NCBI RefSeq assembly: GCF_000816845.1
Contig: NZ_CP006880.1
Coordinates: forward strand, 1,364,001-1,428,000
DNA from: Rhizobium gallicum bv. gallicum R602sp
Lineage (GTDB): Bacteria; Pseudomonadota; Alphaproteobacteria; Rhizobiales; Rhizobiaceae
Length of the DNA: 64,000 nucleotides
Reading direction: 5' to 3'
Below, one piece after another: positions 1-10,535 of the stretch. The notes under the pieces were generated by a model. The model saw nothing but the letters and a program-made list of their open reading frames with translations. It did no database searches and had not been told where the DNA came from. The position numbers and the translations under genes were made by a program. Each line of letters opens with the position of its first letter. Position 1 is the stretch's first letter.

Positions 1-729
1 CTACGCAAGCTCGGAGAGCTCGGCATTCGCGTGCTGACCAGTGCAAAAGCCAAGGGGCTCTCTGGCGACGGAAATGCACTCTTTGTCGAGGCGGCGGATA
101 GTCAGGAACAACAGCTGCCGGCCGACCGCATCCTGGTCACCGTCGGACGCAAGCCGAAAACCACAGGATCGGGGCTGGAAGAGCTCGATCTAGATCGTTC
201 AGGGCCTTACCTGCGCATCGACGAGCGCTGCCGCACGTCGATGCGGGGCATATATGCGATCGGCGATGTCACCGGCGAGCCGATGCTTGCCCACCGCGCC
301 ATGGCGCAGGGCGAAATGGTGGCCGAGATTGTGGCCGGCCGGAAGCGTGCCTGGGACAAGCGCTGCATTCCGGCAGTTTGCTTCACGGACCCGGAGATCG
401 TGACGGCGGGTCTTTCCCCCGGCGAGGCCCGTGCTCAGGGCTATGAGATCCGCGTCGGCCAATTTCCCTTCAGCGCCAACGGCCGCGCCATGACGATGCA
501 TTCGGACGAAGGCTTCGTGCGTGTCGTGGCTCGCGCCGACAGCAATCTTGTCCTCGGCCTTCAGGCCGTCGGCGCCGGGGTTTCGGAGCTTTCGGCCACC
601 TTCGCGCACGCCATGGAGATGGGCGCGCGCCTCGAGGATATCGCCGGTACGATCCATGCCCATCCGACACGCAGTGAAGCCATCCAGGAAGCAGCCCTTA
701 AGGCACTCGGCCATGCATTGCACACATGA
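1..729 (+). CDS. lpd: Dihydrolipoamide dehydrogenase (E3), C-terminal part
   Basis: The reading frame is open from the window edge, so the N-terminus with the first FAD motif and the redox-active cysteines lies outside. The visible 242 residues contain the GRKP segment that ends the NAD domain, the second FAD motif (IYAIGDV) and a complete dimerisation domain with HAHPTRSE, which carries the catalytic His-Glu pair of the lipoamide dehydrogenase/glutathione reductase family. HAHPT followed by SE is typical of E3 rather than of mercuric or glutathione reductase. E3 reoxidises lipoyl groups of 2-oxoacid dehydrogenase complexes in the cytoplasm. Which complex this one serves cannot be seen, because its operon lies to the left. 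Confidence 0.88.
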   Translation, partial: LRKLGELGIRVLTSAKAKGLSGDGNALFVEAADSQEQQLPADRILVTVGRKPKTTGSGLEELDLDRSGPYLRIDERCRTSMRGIYAIGDVTGEPMLAHRAMAQGEMVAEIVAGRKRAWDKRCIPAVCFTDPEIVTAGLSPGEARAQGYEIRVGQFPFSANGRAMTMHSDEGFVRVVARADSNLVLGLQAVGAGVSELSATFAHAMEMGARLEDIAGTIHAHPTRSEAIQEAALKALGHALHT

Positions 730-902
730 CGTGTAGTTGCGAACGGTCCGTAGATTGCGTGGGACTAGCGCGCCGATGTCAGAGCCTAGTTCTTGCATCT
801 TCCATTTCCGTACGAGCCGGGAATCGCGTCTTGTGAGCACGGCAACAGTGGCTTTCGGTCGGGAAGACGTCGTCTGGCTTTCTCGCGGCTTTTGGTAAAG
901 TG

Positions 903-918
903 CTCCCCGAAAGGGGAG
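903..918. terminator. GC hairpin with GAAA tetraloop
   Basis: A perfect 6-bp stem (CTCCCC/GGGGAG) closes a GAAA loop between the end of lpd and the vapC remnant. No T-run follows on either strand, so it is not a textbook intrinsic terminator. It could still end or protect transcripts of the two convergent units. The rest of 730-977 shows nothing recognisable. Confidence 0.35.
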
Positions 919-977
919 ACGAAACAAAGACGGGAAGCACTCCGCCGGGATACGCCGGTCGGTCACGATACGGCCGA

Positions 978-1403
978 TCATTGCATGGTCGGCAACTGCT
1001 TCAAGGGATTGGCGAGCGGCACACCGAGCGGCTTGAAATGGCGCTCATTGGCCGTCAGAACGGTGAGACCGTGCGCGGCGGCGGTGGCGGCAATTGCGAT
1101 GTCCTCGAAGCCGGGATCATGGGCACGCGCCCGGTCGAGAAGCAGGCCGGCATGACGCGCCTCCTCGATGCCGAACGGCAGGATGCGCCCCGCATAGAAA
1201 TGTTCCACCGCCGATAGCCAGCGGCCTAAGTTCTCCGCCTTCGTCGTCGTTGCGATCCTGACGGCTCGAGCAACGCCTGCCTCGATCTCGGCAATGGTGA
1301 TCGTCGAAAGATAAAGCCGGTCACTATGGGCGCGCATCCATGCTGTGAACGCCTCGACGTAGGAGTGGCCGCCGGTTGCGAGCAAATTTATGAGCTTCTC
1401 CAT
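978..1403 (-). pseudogene. Truncated PIN-domain (VapC-like) toxin remnant
   Basis: The last 141 codons read as the body of a PIN-domain ribonuclease: LYLSTITIAEIEAG, then PGFEDIAIAATA with the second acidic cluster, then LTANERHF near the end. Intact VapC proteins start with LLDTN, whose aspartate binds the catalytic metal. That segment is missing here, and the frame opens (ATG at 1403) inside the last codons of thiE, overlapping its stop by 16 bases. No vapB antitoxin gene lies upstream. I infer that a toxin gene lost its 5' end and its antitoxin when it became joined to the thiamine operon. It might still be made by read-through from thiE, but it should be inactive. Confidence 0.6.
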
Positions 1404-1999
1404 CTGGCGGTGGCCTTTAGCCACTGCCTCGTTCTTGCCTCTGGATCGCTGTTGAGCGTAATGTCGGTCACAACGGCCGCGCTGTCTGCGCCATGGGCAA
1501 AGACGCCGTCGATTCGATCGACATTCAGCCCGCCGATGGCGACAAGCGGCAGGCCGGCGATGCGTATTTTCCATTCGCGGAGTCGTTCCAGCCCCTGCGG
1601 CGCCCATTTCATCTGCTTCAGGATCGTCGCATAGATTGGGCCGAGCGCGACATAGTCCGGCCTTGCGGAGAGCGCTGTCTCCAGCTCGGCTCCGTCATGC
1701 GTCGAGAGCCCGAGCTTCAGACCGGCTTCACGAATCGCGGAAAGATCGGCTCCGGCCAGATCCTCCTGTCCCAGATGGAGGAAATCGCATCCCTCCTCGA
1801 TCGCCAGTTGCCAATAGTCGTTGATGATCAGCTGGCATCCATTCGCGGAGCAGATCGACTTTGCGTTGCGGATATCAGCACGGATTTCTGCCTCGGTCCG
1901 GTCCTTGATGCGGAGTTGAACCAGCTTGACGCCGAGCGGGACCAAGCGGGCGATCCACTCTGCGCTGTCGACAATCAGATAGAATGGATCGAGCCTCAT
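1388..1999 (-). CDS. thiE: Thiamine-phosphate synthase
   Basis: This enzyme joins the pyrimidine (HMP-PP) and thiazole phosphate moieties into thiamine phosphate in the cytoplasm. The 203-residue product shows the family's TIM-barrel motifs in order: [47 protein letters not shown] and PLVAIGGL. It is the last gene of the thiamine operon, and its ATG overlaps the thiG stop by four bases, which suggests translational coupling. Its 3' end runs into the vapC remnant. Length is normal, so the junction did not truncate thiE. Confidence 0.93.
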   Translation of the reverse strand: MRLDPFYLIVDSAEWIARLVPLGVKLVQLRIKDRTEAEIRADIRNAKSICSANGCQLIINDYWQLAIEEGCDFLHLGQEDLAGADLSAIREAGLKLGLSTHDGAELETALSARPDYVALGPIYATILKQMKWAPQGLERLREWKIRIAGLPLVAIGGLNVDRIDGVFAHGADSAAVVTDITLNSDPEARTRQWLKATARWRSS

Positions 2000-2769
2000 G
2001 CAAAGACCGCCGTTCCGATGACCGGCGTCGAGGGCACGGCCATCTCGCGCGGCTCCAACATACCGGCACCGAATGCCTGATGGCCCGCCTCGATTGCCCT
2101 GGCAAAAGCCTCGGCCATGGAGACAGGATCGCCGGCGCCCGCCACAGCGGTGTTGAGAAGAACCGCATCAAAGCCGAGTTCCATGACGGTTGCTGCATGC
2201 GAGGGCCTGCCGATGCCGGCGTCGACGATCAGCGGCACCTCGGGAAAATGCCCGCGTATCGCTCGAAGGGCAGAGAGATTGAGCGGCCCGGCGGCACTGC
2301 CGATCGGCGCGCACCAGGGCATCAAAACCTTGCACCCCGCTTCCAGCAAGCGTTCCGCCACCACAAGATCATCGGTCGTGTAAGGAAAGACTTCGAAGCC
2401 CTCACCCGAGAGGATACGCGCGGCTTCGACCAGCCCAAAGACATCGGGCTGCAGCGTATCGTGATTGCCGATCACCTCCAGCTTGATCCAGTTGGTCTGA
2501 AACACCTCGCGCGCCATCTTCGCCGTCAGCACGGCTTCGGAGACGCCATGGCAGCCGGCCGTATTGGGCAGCACACGTACGCCGAGCGCCCGGATCATGT
2601 CGAAAAACCCACCACCGTTCCGGCCGCCGGCGGTTTCACGCCGCAAAGAGACGGTGACGATAGCGGTCTGCGATCGCTGGACGGCTTCAGTCAAGATTGC
2701 CGGTGAGGGATAGCGAGCCGTTCCGAGAAGAAGGCGGGACGCAATTTCGGCTCCATAAAGGTTCAGCAT
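1996..2769 (-). CDS. thiG: Thiazole synthase
   Basis: ThiG forms the thiazole ring from deoxyxylulose phosphate, dehydroglycine and the ThiS thiocarboxylate. The 257-residue protein has the expected length. It keeps the Schiff-base lysine in [10 protein letters not shown] and the phosphate-binding [31 protein letters not shown] region. It starts three bases after the thiS stop and overlaps thiE by four, so it is translated from the same polycistronic message. ThiS and ThiO, its sulfur and imine donors, are encoded directly upstream. Confidence 0.95.
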   Translation of the reverse strand: MLNLYGAEIASRLLLGTARYPSPAILTEAVQRSQTAIVTVSLRRETAGGRNGGGFFDMIRALGVRVLPNTAGCHGVSEAVLTAKMAREVFQTNWIKLEVIGNHDTLQPDVFGLVEAARILSGEGFEVFPYTTDDLVVAERLLEAGCKVLMPWCAPIGSAAGPLNLSALRAIRGHFPEVPLIVDAGIGRPSHAATVMELGFDAVLLNTAVAGAGDPVSMAEAFARAIEAGHQAFGAGMLEPREMAVPSTPVIGTAVFA

Positions 2770-2772
2770 GGC

Positions 2773-2970
2773 TCAACCTCCCTGCATCGGGGTCAGAATT
2801 TCTATCCGGTCATTCTCGTCAAGCGTATGGCCCGCCCGCTCCTCCCGGTGGACGAGCTCGCCGTTGACGGCGGTTGCGAGCCACTCGCCTTCGTACTCCA
2901 TCAGGCTCAGCAGCTCGGAAAGCGTCTTGGCACAGATATTCTGAGCCTCGCCATTGATGATCAGTCTCAT
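2773..2970 (-). CDS. thiS: Sulfur carrier protein ThiS
   Basis: This is a 65-residue beta-grasp protein ending in the diagnostic Gly-Gly (LTPMQGG), which is adenylated and then thiocarboxylated to carry sulfur to ThiG. The start overlaps the thiO stop by four bases. The ThiF/ThiI-type activation partner is not in this window. Confidence 0.93.
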   Translation of the reverse strand: MRLIINGEAQNICAKTLSELLSLMEYEGEWLATAVNGELVHREERAGHTLDENDRIEILTPMQGG

Positions 2971-3950
2971 GAAAACATCCCTTCTTGTTGGCCTACTTGT
3001 TGGGGTTTGCCGAATACAAGCTCCACAGCTTCGGCCGCCATTGCCGGTGCCAGCAAAAAACCGTGACGATACAAGCCGTTGACGAATACTGTGTTCGCGT
3101 CGCGGACGGCGCGGGGAAAGTTATCGGCGAAGGCGGGGCGGATTCCGGCGCCGGTCTCGACGACGGTTGCGTCTGCAAAGGCCGGATGAAGCGCGTAGGC
3201 GGCGTTCAGCAGTTCCATCAACGAGCGTGCCGAAATCGGCCCGTCGAAATCGGTTTCGATCATCGTGGCACCGACCATGAAAAGCCCGTCGCTGCGAGGG
3301 ACGATGTAGAGCGGGATGCGCGGATGCAGCAGGCGAACCGGGCGGGAAAGGTCCACCTCCCGGGTCTTGAGATAGAGCATCTCGCCGCGAACACCGCGAA
3401 GTCCGCCGGCCTTGCCAATCTGCGCCGCACCAGTGCAGTCGACATAGTCGTCGAAGCTGACCTCGTCGGCATCTCGAACGAAGGACACGCCCTGCGTTGC
3501 AAGCCTCTCCCGCAGCCTTGCGAGCGCCCGGCGGGGATCAAGATGGGCTTCGCGAGGAAAGAACAGGCCTTGCCGGAAGCGCCCGGCAAGGGCGGGTTCC
3601 AGCCCGGCAATGGCCTTCCCATCGAGCCATTCACAACCGGTCGTGCGGCTGGCGAAGCGTTGCAGTTCACCAAGATCGCGGGCCGGCGCGACCACGAGCG
3701 TACCATTGCGTCGCACTTCTCCCGGCACCATCGCCTCCCACCGGTCGGCGGCGTCGAGGCCCTGTAAGAGCACTGCTTCGTCAGCACTTTCCCGCTCGCA
3801 CCAAGGCGCCAGCATTCCGCCGGCAAACCAGGATGCGGCACCCCTGAAACCCTCATTCGGATCCACGACCGTCACATCAGCACCGCGGGCTTGAAGCGCA
3901 TGGGCAACCGAGAGGCCGGCAACGCCGGCCCCTTTGACAAGCACGCGCAT
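2967..3950 (-). CDS. thiO: Glycine oxidase ThiO
   Basis: ThiO is a FAD-dependent oxidase that converts glycine to dehydroglycine for thiazole formation, replacing the anaerobic ThiH. The ATG at 3950 was chosen because it gives an immediate dinucleotide-binding motif (VKGAGVAGLSVAHAL) and lies one base after the thiC stop. The longer open frame upstream is only antisense to thiC. The 327-residue length and the C-terminal GIRPAFADNFP and NGLYRHGFLLAP segments fit D-amino-acid-oxidase-fold ThiO proteins. Confidence 0.92.
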   Translation of the reverse strand: MRVLVKGAGVAGLSVAHALQARGADVTVVDPNEGFRGAASWFAGGMLAPWCERESADEAVLLQGLDAADRWEAMVPGEVRRNGTLVVAPARDLGELQRFASRTTGCEWLDGKAIAGLEPALAGRFRQGLFFPREAHLDPRRALARLRERLATQGVSFVRDADEVSFDDYVDCTGAAQIGKAGGLRGVRGEMLYLKTREVDLSRPVRLLHPRIPLYIVPRSDGLFMVGATMIETDFDGPISARSLMELLNAAYALHPAFADATVVETGAGIRPAFADNFPRAVRDANTVFVNGLYRHGFLLAPAMAAEAVELVFGKPQQVGQQEGMFS

Positions 3951-3951
3951 C

Positions 3952-5978
<2,027 letters not shown>

Positions 5979-6045
5979 TGTTCAAAGGTTAAGGTCGGGT
6001 GTCGCCGGTGTCAAGACGAGCGGCTCACGTCACCCTCCTTTGCAG

Positions 6046-6801
6046 TCAGCGTGCCAGCCACCCGCCGTCGACCGGCAGGACGGTGCCGTGGACGTAGTCG
6101 GACGCGGATGAGGCGAGAAACACCGCCGCACCGCCGAGTTCGGCGGGCACTCCCCACCGCCCTGCCGGGATGCGTGCCAGAATGGCGGTACTGCGGTCCA
6201 AATCTTCTCGGAGCGCCGTCGTGTTGTTGGTGACAAAGTAGCCGGGCGCGATGGCGTTGACGTTGACGCCTTTGGCTGCCCATTCGCAGGCAAGCAGCCT
6301 TGTGACACCGGCAAGGCCGCTCTTGGAGGCCGTGTAGGACGGAATGCGGATGCCGCCTTGGAAGGACAGCAGCGAGGCGATGTTGATAATCTTGCCCCTG
6401 CCCTTTTCGATCATGTGGCGGCCAGCGGCCTGAGCCAGGAAGAAGGCCGTTTTGAGATTGGTGTCGATGACTGCGTCCCAGTCTTCCTCGGTGAAGTCGA
6501 TCGCATCGGCGCGGCGAATGATACCGGCATTGTTGACGAGGATGTCGAGTGCACCGAAGGCCGAGAGCGTTTCGGCGACGATGCGCTTTACCGGCGCGAT
6601 CGTGCCAAGATCGGCGTTGATGGCGTGGAAGCGCGCGCCAGCCTCCGTGACCATCGCCTCGGTTTCATCCATGGACGAGCGGCCGACGGCGGCAATCGAG
6701 GCACCTGCTTGCGCAAGCGCCATCGCAATGCCCTGCCCTATGCCAGTATTGGCGCCGGTGACAATGGCCACGCGGCCGGAAAGATCAAATGGGTTTGCCA
6801 T
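6046..6801 (-). CDS. kduD: 2-dehydro-3-deoxy-D-gluconate 5-dehydrogenase KduD
   Basis: This is a classical short-chain dehydrogenase of 251 residues with the NAD motif TGANTGIGQG near residue 16, NNAG near residue 91, and the catalytic Ser and YTASK. It resembles KduD along its whole length, including the C-terminal VHGTVLPVDGGWLAR. KduD reduces the diketo product of KduI to 2-keto-3-deoxygluconate in uronate breakdown. It follows kduI by five bases and is the last gene of the GntR-kduI-kduD operon. Confidence 0.87.
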   Translation of the reverse strand: MANPFDLSGRVAIVTGANTGIGQGIAMALAQAGASIAAVGRSSMDETEAMVTEAGARFHAINADLGTIAPVKRIVAETLSAFGALDILVNNAGIIRRADAIDFTEEDWDAVIDTNLKTAFFLAQAAGRHMIEKGRGKIINIASLLSFQGGIRIPSYTASKSGLAGVTRLLACEWAAKGVNVNAIAPGYFVTNNTTALREDLDRSTAILARIPAGRWGVPAELGGAAVFLASSASDYVHGTVLPVDGGWLAR

Positions 6802-6806
6802 TGGAC

Positions 6807-7643
6807 TTACCTTAAATCTGCAATCGCGATCTGATCCATGTCGGTGAAGCTCTTGTTGTCACCGGCCATCGCCCAGATGAAGCTGTAATTCTTGGTGCCA
6901 GCACCTGAATGGATCGACCACGGAGGCGAGATGATCGCCTGCTCGTTTGCAACCAGCATGTGCCGGGTCTCCTGCGGTTCGCCCATGAAATGGAAGATGC
7001 GCTGATCGGCATCGAGATCGAAGTACAGGTAGGCTTCCATGCGACGGTCATGGATGTGGCTCGGCATGGTGTTCCAGATGCTGCCCGGCTCCAGCACGGT
7101 CAGTCCCATGGTGAGCTGGCAGGACTGGCAGACCTCGGGATGGATGAACTGGAAGATTGATCGCCTGTTGGCAGTTGCCGCTTCGCCAAACGTGAGATGC
7201 CGAGCCTGTTCGCGCGTCAATAGCACCGTGGGATGCGGTTGATGTGCCGGCGTCGAAACGAGGTAGAATTTGGCGGGATTACCGGCATCAGCACTTTCGA
7301 AGCGGATGTCCACCGCGCCCTTGCCGATATATAGGCAATCGTATTTCGCGCTGTCGTACGCCTTGCCGTCGACCAGGACGCGGCCTGCTCCCCCGATGTT
7401 CAGCGCACCGAGTTCGCGTTCGGCAAGGAAGGTTTCCTGGCCGATTGCTTTTGGCGCCGTCAACGTGAGCGCGGCGCCGAGCGGCATTGCGCCGCCGATC
7501 ACCATGCGGTCGTAATGCGAATAGGTAAGCCTGATTTCGCCGCCTTCGAAGACGGTGTCGACAAGAAAGTGGCGTCGCAGTGTGTCGGTGTCGTAGGCGC
7601 GGACGGCCTCGGGATGGGAAGCATGTCTTACGTCGACTTTCAT
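6807..7643 (-). CDS. kduI: 5-dehydro-4-deoxy-D-glucuronate isomerase KduI
   Basis: KduI isomerises the unsaturated uronate breakdown product 5-keto-4-deoxyuronate. The 278-residue length and the cupin metal site (MPSHIHDRRMEAYLYF, with the His and Glu ligands) match the family, as does the N-terminal YSHYDRMVIGGAMP segment. The start overlaps the stop of the upstream regulator (ATGA), indicating coupled translation. Together with kduD it feeds pectin- or glycosaminoglycan-derived uronates into the KDG pathway. Confidence 0.92.
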   Translation of the reverse strand: MKVDVRHASHPEAVRAYDTDTLRRHFLVDTVFEGGEIRLTYSHYDRMVIGGAMPLGAALTLTAPKAIGQETFLAERELGALNIGGAGRVLVDGKAYDSAKYDCLYIGKGAVDIRFESADAGNPAKFYLVSTPAHQPHPTVLLTREQARHLTFGEAATANRRSIFQFIHPEVCQSCQLTMGLTVLEPGSIWNTMPSHIHDRRMEAYLYFDLDADQRIFHFMGEPQETRHMLVANEQAIISPPWSIHSGAGTKNYSFIWAMAGDNKSFTDMDQIAIADLR

Positions 7644-8410
7644 TGAAAATTTCCTTTCTTTTCAGTGCATACCAAAGATTTCTTCGCATCTTCGATAAAG
7701 TAATTCGGGTCCCAGATTTCGGCCCTTTCGACCTCGTACAGAAGTCTGCCGAGATGGAGGTCCATTGCCTCGACGGCACCCTTCTTGTCGCCCCTGCGCA
7801 TATAGCCGATGACGGTCGAATGCTCCTCGATGACGCGGGCGAGACGGCCATCCTGCGGCAACGTCAGGAGGCGGTAACGGTCGCTGTGCACCTTGACCTG
7901 CTCGATAATTGCCCAGATGCCGGAAAAGCCGGCGATATCGCTGATCAGTTTGTGGAAATCGATATCAAGCCGGTGGAATGCCGCCACGTCGCCATTGCGA
8001 AGGCAGGCGCCAAGGTCGTCGAGATTGCGATCGAGCAGGCGGATGCCGGCTGGCGTCATCTTGTCGACGGCATGGCCGACGGTGGTTATCTCAAGGGCTT
8101 TGCGCACAAGAATGGCTTCATAGAGAGCGCGGCGCGGAATGCGCGAGACGAACGTGCCGGACTGGGGAAAGATATCAACGAGGCCATCGTCGGAAAGACG
8201 TAAGATCGCCTCGCGGATCGGCGTTCGGCTGACGCCGAAATGCGCCTCCAACTCCTTCTCGCTCAACAAGTCCATGGGCTTGCGCCGAAGCGAGAGGATG
8301 TCGTCGCGCAAGACATCGTAGACCAGGGTTGCGGCGCGAGGAGCTGCGGCACGCTGATGGGAAAGTTGGGTTACGCCCGCCAAGGACCGCTTCTTGCGTG
8401 CTTCGCTCAT
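7640..8410 (-). CDS. GntR-family (FCD-domain) transcriptional regulator of the kdu genes
   Basis: A 256-residue protein with an N-terminal winged helix (LSEKELEAHFGVSRTPIREAILRLSDDGLVDIFPQSGTFV, about residues 49-88) and a C-terminal all-helical FCD ligand-binding domain with the expected histidines. As first gene of the operon, overlapping kduI by four bases, it most likely senses a uronate or its breakdown product and controls its own operon. It is not a recognisable KdgR (IclR type). The ligand is an inference from context. Confidence 0.85.
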   Translation of the reverse strand: MSEARKKRSLAGVTQLSHQRAAAPRAATLVYDVLRDDILSLRRKPMDLLSEKELEAHFGVSRTPIREAILRLSDDGLVDIFPQSGTFVSRIPRRALYEAILVRKALEITTVGHAVDKMTPAGIRLLDRNLDDLGACLRNGDVAAFHRLDIDFHKLISDIAGFSGIWAIIEQVKVHSDRYRLLTLPQDGRLARVIEEHSTVIGYMRRGDKKGAVEAMDLHLGRLLYEVERAEIWDPNYFIEDAKKSLVCTEKKGNFQ

Positions 8411-8463
8411 TGGCCACGCGTTTTGTCAAATCGCAGTTTGAAATACCGATTGACTTGCACCGA

Positions 8464-8518
8464 TTGCCCTCCCGCAGGCCTTCGCGGAAGTAGTATATTA
8501 GTATCTGACTGCGGGCAA
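8464..8518 (-). promoter_or_regulatory. Putative promoter and operator of the GntR-kduI-kduD operon
   Basis: On the minus strand a good -10 (TATACT) lies at 8497-8492, within a tandem TAGTAT repeat (8491-8504 on the plus strand) that could be the regulator's binding site. TTGCCC at 8518-8513 is a weak -35 with a 15-base spacer. The block is also flanked by imperfect inverted repeats (TTGCCC at 8464, GGGCAA at 8513). The assignment rests on position and sequence only. Confidence 0.4.
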
Positions 8519-8598
8519 CGGAAAATCGATCGATGGATGGGCGAATAAAAAGGGGCGGCGTGAAAGCGGCAAACGTTAGCAACCAGGAGGCTGGCTCC

Positions 8599-10524
8599 TT
8601 AGGTGACTCTGAGACGGTAGCGCGCCGAAAAGTCGCCTTCCCACCACATGGGAAAGTTCGTACCCCATTTATTGTTGTGCAGGTTGAAGCGCACGCCGTC
8701 GGAAAAGTCAGGCAACGCTTTGCAAAAAGTCATAAAATCCCAGTTTTGCGGTGCGACGAGCGGCGTGTCGAATGGTTCGATGGACAGCACAGTCCCATTC
8801 ATATCGCCACGAACGCCGCTAACAGCCTGGAGCTGAGCGCCGCCGCTTCGAGCAATATCGCCGCTTTTGTGCCAGAGCCCCATCTTGCGCAAGCTCCATT
8901 CGGCCTTTGCTTGAGGCGTGAAGGAAAGAAAGCTTGCCTCCGGCATGCGGTTGGCCGCTTTTGAATGCATCGTCAGCCGAAACTCAAGAGCATCGCCGCG
9001 CGTTAAAAATTGCAGCATGACATACTCCGGCGCGCCGTATCGGCTGACCGCTTCATCGGGCATCGCAAGCAGCACCCCTGCTCGACCAGCGGCCTTCAAG
9101 GCAGGCATGTAGGTTCTCGACAGTGCAGCACCGGACCTGGCAAGCCCCGGCTTGTCGTGATCGAGGATCGCCCATTCCTGACGATGCGTAAGATATGTAT
9201 CCATATGCCGGGCGACATCGCTGGCGTCATAGCTCTCGTAGCGATAGGCAATCAGCGATCCGCTGCGACCGGCAATCTTCTTGCCGGTAGGCATCGTAAG
9301 AGCGCAAATGTCGCCGGATACTGGATCAACATCAATAGCCCAACCACCGGCCGAAAGGCGCTGCTGGCGTTCGCCCGCCGAGATCATAACGGGCGCGGAA
9401 AGCTCGGTTAGAGCGGCCTTTGCCGCCGTGGCATCGGCGCCATCCAGCTGCCGTACGGCTTCATCGAGATAGGAGCGCTGCTCATTCCAGGAGGCTTCCG
9501 CATAGGCAAACCGGAAGTCGCTCGCCCGGGCTGTTTCGAAATCCTCGCGGGACCATGCCTGGTCATCTCGGAGATAGGATTTGATGTCGACGCCACAGGT
9601 ATGTTCTGCAACCATCGCAAGCTTGCGGCCGAATGCGAGCCGGGCGGAATTCAAGCCCTCAGCCGCAAAGCGGTCATAGAGCCGCTGCAACGCGAGAAAC
9701 TGCGCGGTTTTCTGCGGATCGCTGGCAATGCCGTGAATCCAGCTATCACCGAGCTCGAGCTCCATGCGCGGAAAGCGTTCGCGATTTTCCCAAAGAAGCG
9801 CCCCGTAGTCCTCGAGCGTCGCTGCACGGATGATCGCATCGGGATTACGCTGGTGCATCTGCCGGTAGACGTCGGCTGTCTGCGCCACGCTTTGCGGGCC
9901 AATATTGTCGCTCGTGTGCGCAAAGCCCAAACCCTCGGAAACACCGTCCGGGAAGTATGTTTCGCCATAGGAACGCTGATACATCACAACGATCTCTTCG
10001 CCGCCGGGCGCGCGCCAGCGAAAGATATCAGGCACCTGCGGCGGCGGCGAAGCAGTGTTGACGCCGAGATGCAGGAAACGAATGCCGGCTTCGGCAAGCA
10101 GTGGCACCATGCCGAGCGTGTGTCCCGGCACGTCCGTCATCTTCGCTGCAATCGTCTTCTTGCCGAAGCGCCGATCCAGTTCCTGCGAGTAGGAAAGACC
10201 GGCCCGGAAGAGGTCGGGCGACATCAACTCCGTATGCGTGGTGAACGGCAGGCCATGCCAACGGATGAGCCCGCGTTCGATTGCCTGCTCCAGTTTCGCC
10301 ACCTCTTGCGGCCGGCACGAATTCAGATGGTCCCAAATCAACCAGGCGCCGGTGGTCCAGATGAACTTCAAATCATCTGGATCTTCAGCGTAAAAATGCT
10401 GGCCCGTCTCGATCGCTTGCGGAATGAAGCGCTCGTGATACTGACGGCGGACCTTTTCGGCATGGTCGGTGAAACCGATGTCGAGATGGGTCTTGAAGAC
10501 CAGATGCACACGCTTTTGCGTCAT
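8599..10524 (-). CDS. DUF5054 / glycoside hydrolase 38-like protein
   Basis: The 641-residue protein begins (ATG at 10524) with VHLVFKTHLDIGFTDHAEKV, the N-terminal strand and HxD metal site of GH38 alpha-mannosidase-like folds. Further family-like segments are WHGLPFTTHTELM, KMTDVPGHTLGMVPLLAEAGIRFLHLGVN (catalytic-site region), and a beta-rich C-terminal half. Such DUF5054 proteins are annotated as probable glycosidases but are poorly characterised. The codons upstream of 10524 overlap the lacI gene in another frame, so I excluded them. No signal peptide is seen, so it probably acts in the cytoplasm on a sugar imported by the divergent ABC transporter. Substrate unknown. Confidence 0.72.
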   Translation of the reverse strand: MTQKRVHLVFKTHLDIGFTDHAEKVRRQYHERFIPQAIETGQHFYAEDPDDLKFIWTTGAWLIWDHLNSCRPQEVAKLEQAIERGLIRWHGLPFTTHTELMSPDLFRAGLSYSQELDRRFGKKTIAAKMTDVPGHTLGMVPLLAEAGIRFLHLGVNTASPPPQVPDIFRWRAPGGEEIVVMYQRSYGETYFPDGVSEGLGFAHTSDNIGPQSVAQTADVYRQMHQRNPDAIIRAATLEDYGALLWENRERFPRMELELGDSWIHGIASDPQKTAQFLALQRLYDRFAAEGLNSARLAFGRKLAMVAEHTCGVDIKSYLRDDQAWSREDFETARASDFRFAYAEASWNEQRSYLDEAVRQLDGADATAAKAALTELSAPVMISAGERQQRLSAGGWAIDVDPVSGDICALTMPTGKKIAGRSGSLIAYRYESYDASDVARHMDTYLTHRQEWAILDHDKPGLARSGAALSRTYMPALKAAGRAGVLLAMPDEAVSRYGAPEYVMLQFLTRGDALEFRLTMHSKAANRMPEASFLSFTPQAKAEWSLRKMGLWHKSGDIARSGGAQLQAVSGVRGDMNGTVLSIEPFDTPLVAPQNWDFMTFCKALPDFSDGVRFNLHNNKWGTNFPMWWEGDFSARYRLRVT

Positions 10525-10535
10525 GAACCTTCCAT

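Noticed and set aside
199..981. Minus-strand open frame of 260 codons
   Set aside because: Antisense to lpd and without recognisable sequence; the lpd frame is well supported.
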